Source: Mortierella sp. BCC40632 (lineage: Eukaryota > Mortierellomycota > Mortierellomycetes > Mortierellales > Mortierellaceae). From it: a stretch of DNA of 64,000 nt. The notes beneath the pieces are model-generated. The model saw nothing but the letters and a program-made list of their open reading frames with translations, was not told the DNA's origin and did no database searches. The stretch lies in contig WAEK01000011.1 in NCBI GenBank assembly GCA_011634665.1, forward strand, positions 575,001 through 639,000, given 5' to 3'. This document shows, in pieces, positions 63,975 through 64,000 of this stretch (the stretch's first letter is position 1; each line of letters starts with the position of its first letter). Made by a program: the position numbers and the translations under genes.

Positions 63975-64000
63975 CTATTAGAGATGAAGGATCAAGATGG

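Overview
The window is nuclear DNA of a filamentous fungus, probably an early-diverging one (Mortierellomycota or Mucoromycota). Genes carry many short GT-AG introns, the core histones are intronless, and poly-A/poly-T runs of 10-40 nt fill introns and spacers. Very large F-box proteins with Gln/Glu/Pro arrays and a SMG5/6-type decay factor also fit. The lineage is an inference; no rRNA or other marker is present.

Layout. 1.2-3.9 kb: Ariadne-type RBR ubiquitin ligase (-) with a long repeat tail. 5.2-7.4 kb: SR-cyclophilin (-), head to head with VMA21 (+). 8.7-11.0 kb: an unusual single gene (-) joining S4/RluA-type pseudouridine-synthase modules to a HemK/PrmC glutamine methyltransferase. 12.0-13.5 kb: GNAT acetyltransferase (+). 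14.3-18.8 kb: 1,475-residue F-box/LRR protein (+). 19.8-20.9 kb: ISU1 iron-sulfur scaffold (-), head to head with NIP7 (+). 23.5-28.1 kb: a complete core histone locus as two divergent pairs, H2A/H2B and H4/H3. 28.7-33.1 kb: Cdc4/FBXW7-type F-box WD40 protein (-). 33.2-38.4 kb: microsatellite-rich gene desert. 38.4-41.7 kb: BZZ1, an F-BAR/C1/SH3 protein (-). 43.5-44.7 kb: signal peptidase subunit SPC2 (-), head to head with a SMG5/SMG6-like protein (+, 45.2-49.8 kb). 51.3-55.0 kb: GID7/WDR26 (+). 57.2-57.9 kb: RPL22 (-). 57.9-63.9 kb: a block with few homopolymer runs and no recognisable gene. The right edge holds the last exon of a mitochondrial ribosomal protein S9 gene (-).

How the genes work together. 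Four genes are ubiquitin-ligase parts (Ariadne RBR, F-box/LRR, Cdc4, Gid7), but nothing shows they are co-regulated. The histone genes are the one clear functional cluster: paired divergent promoters, a TATA-like element before each gene, and an 8-bp word, CGTTAACT, in both intergenic regions. The rest are housekeeping genes for ribosome biogenesis, translation, secretion, V-ATPase assembly, Fe-S assembly and actin/endocytosis. Most gene models were rebuilt by joining exons at visible splice sites so that conserved family motifs run through in frame; exon coordinates are given in each entry.

Most worth following up: the pseudouridine-synthase/HemK fusion, whose first domain has lost its catalytic Asp; two splice or start regions that seem to have been overrun by poly-A; U-runs placed just after 5' splice sites; and the 58-64 kb block of different base texture.
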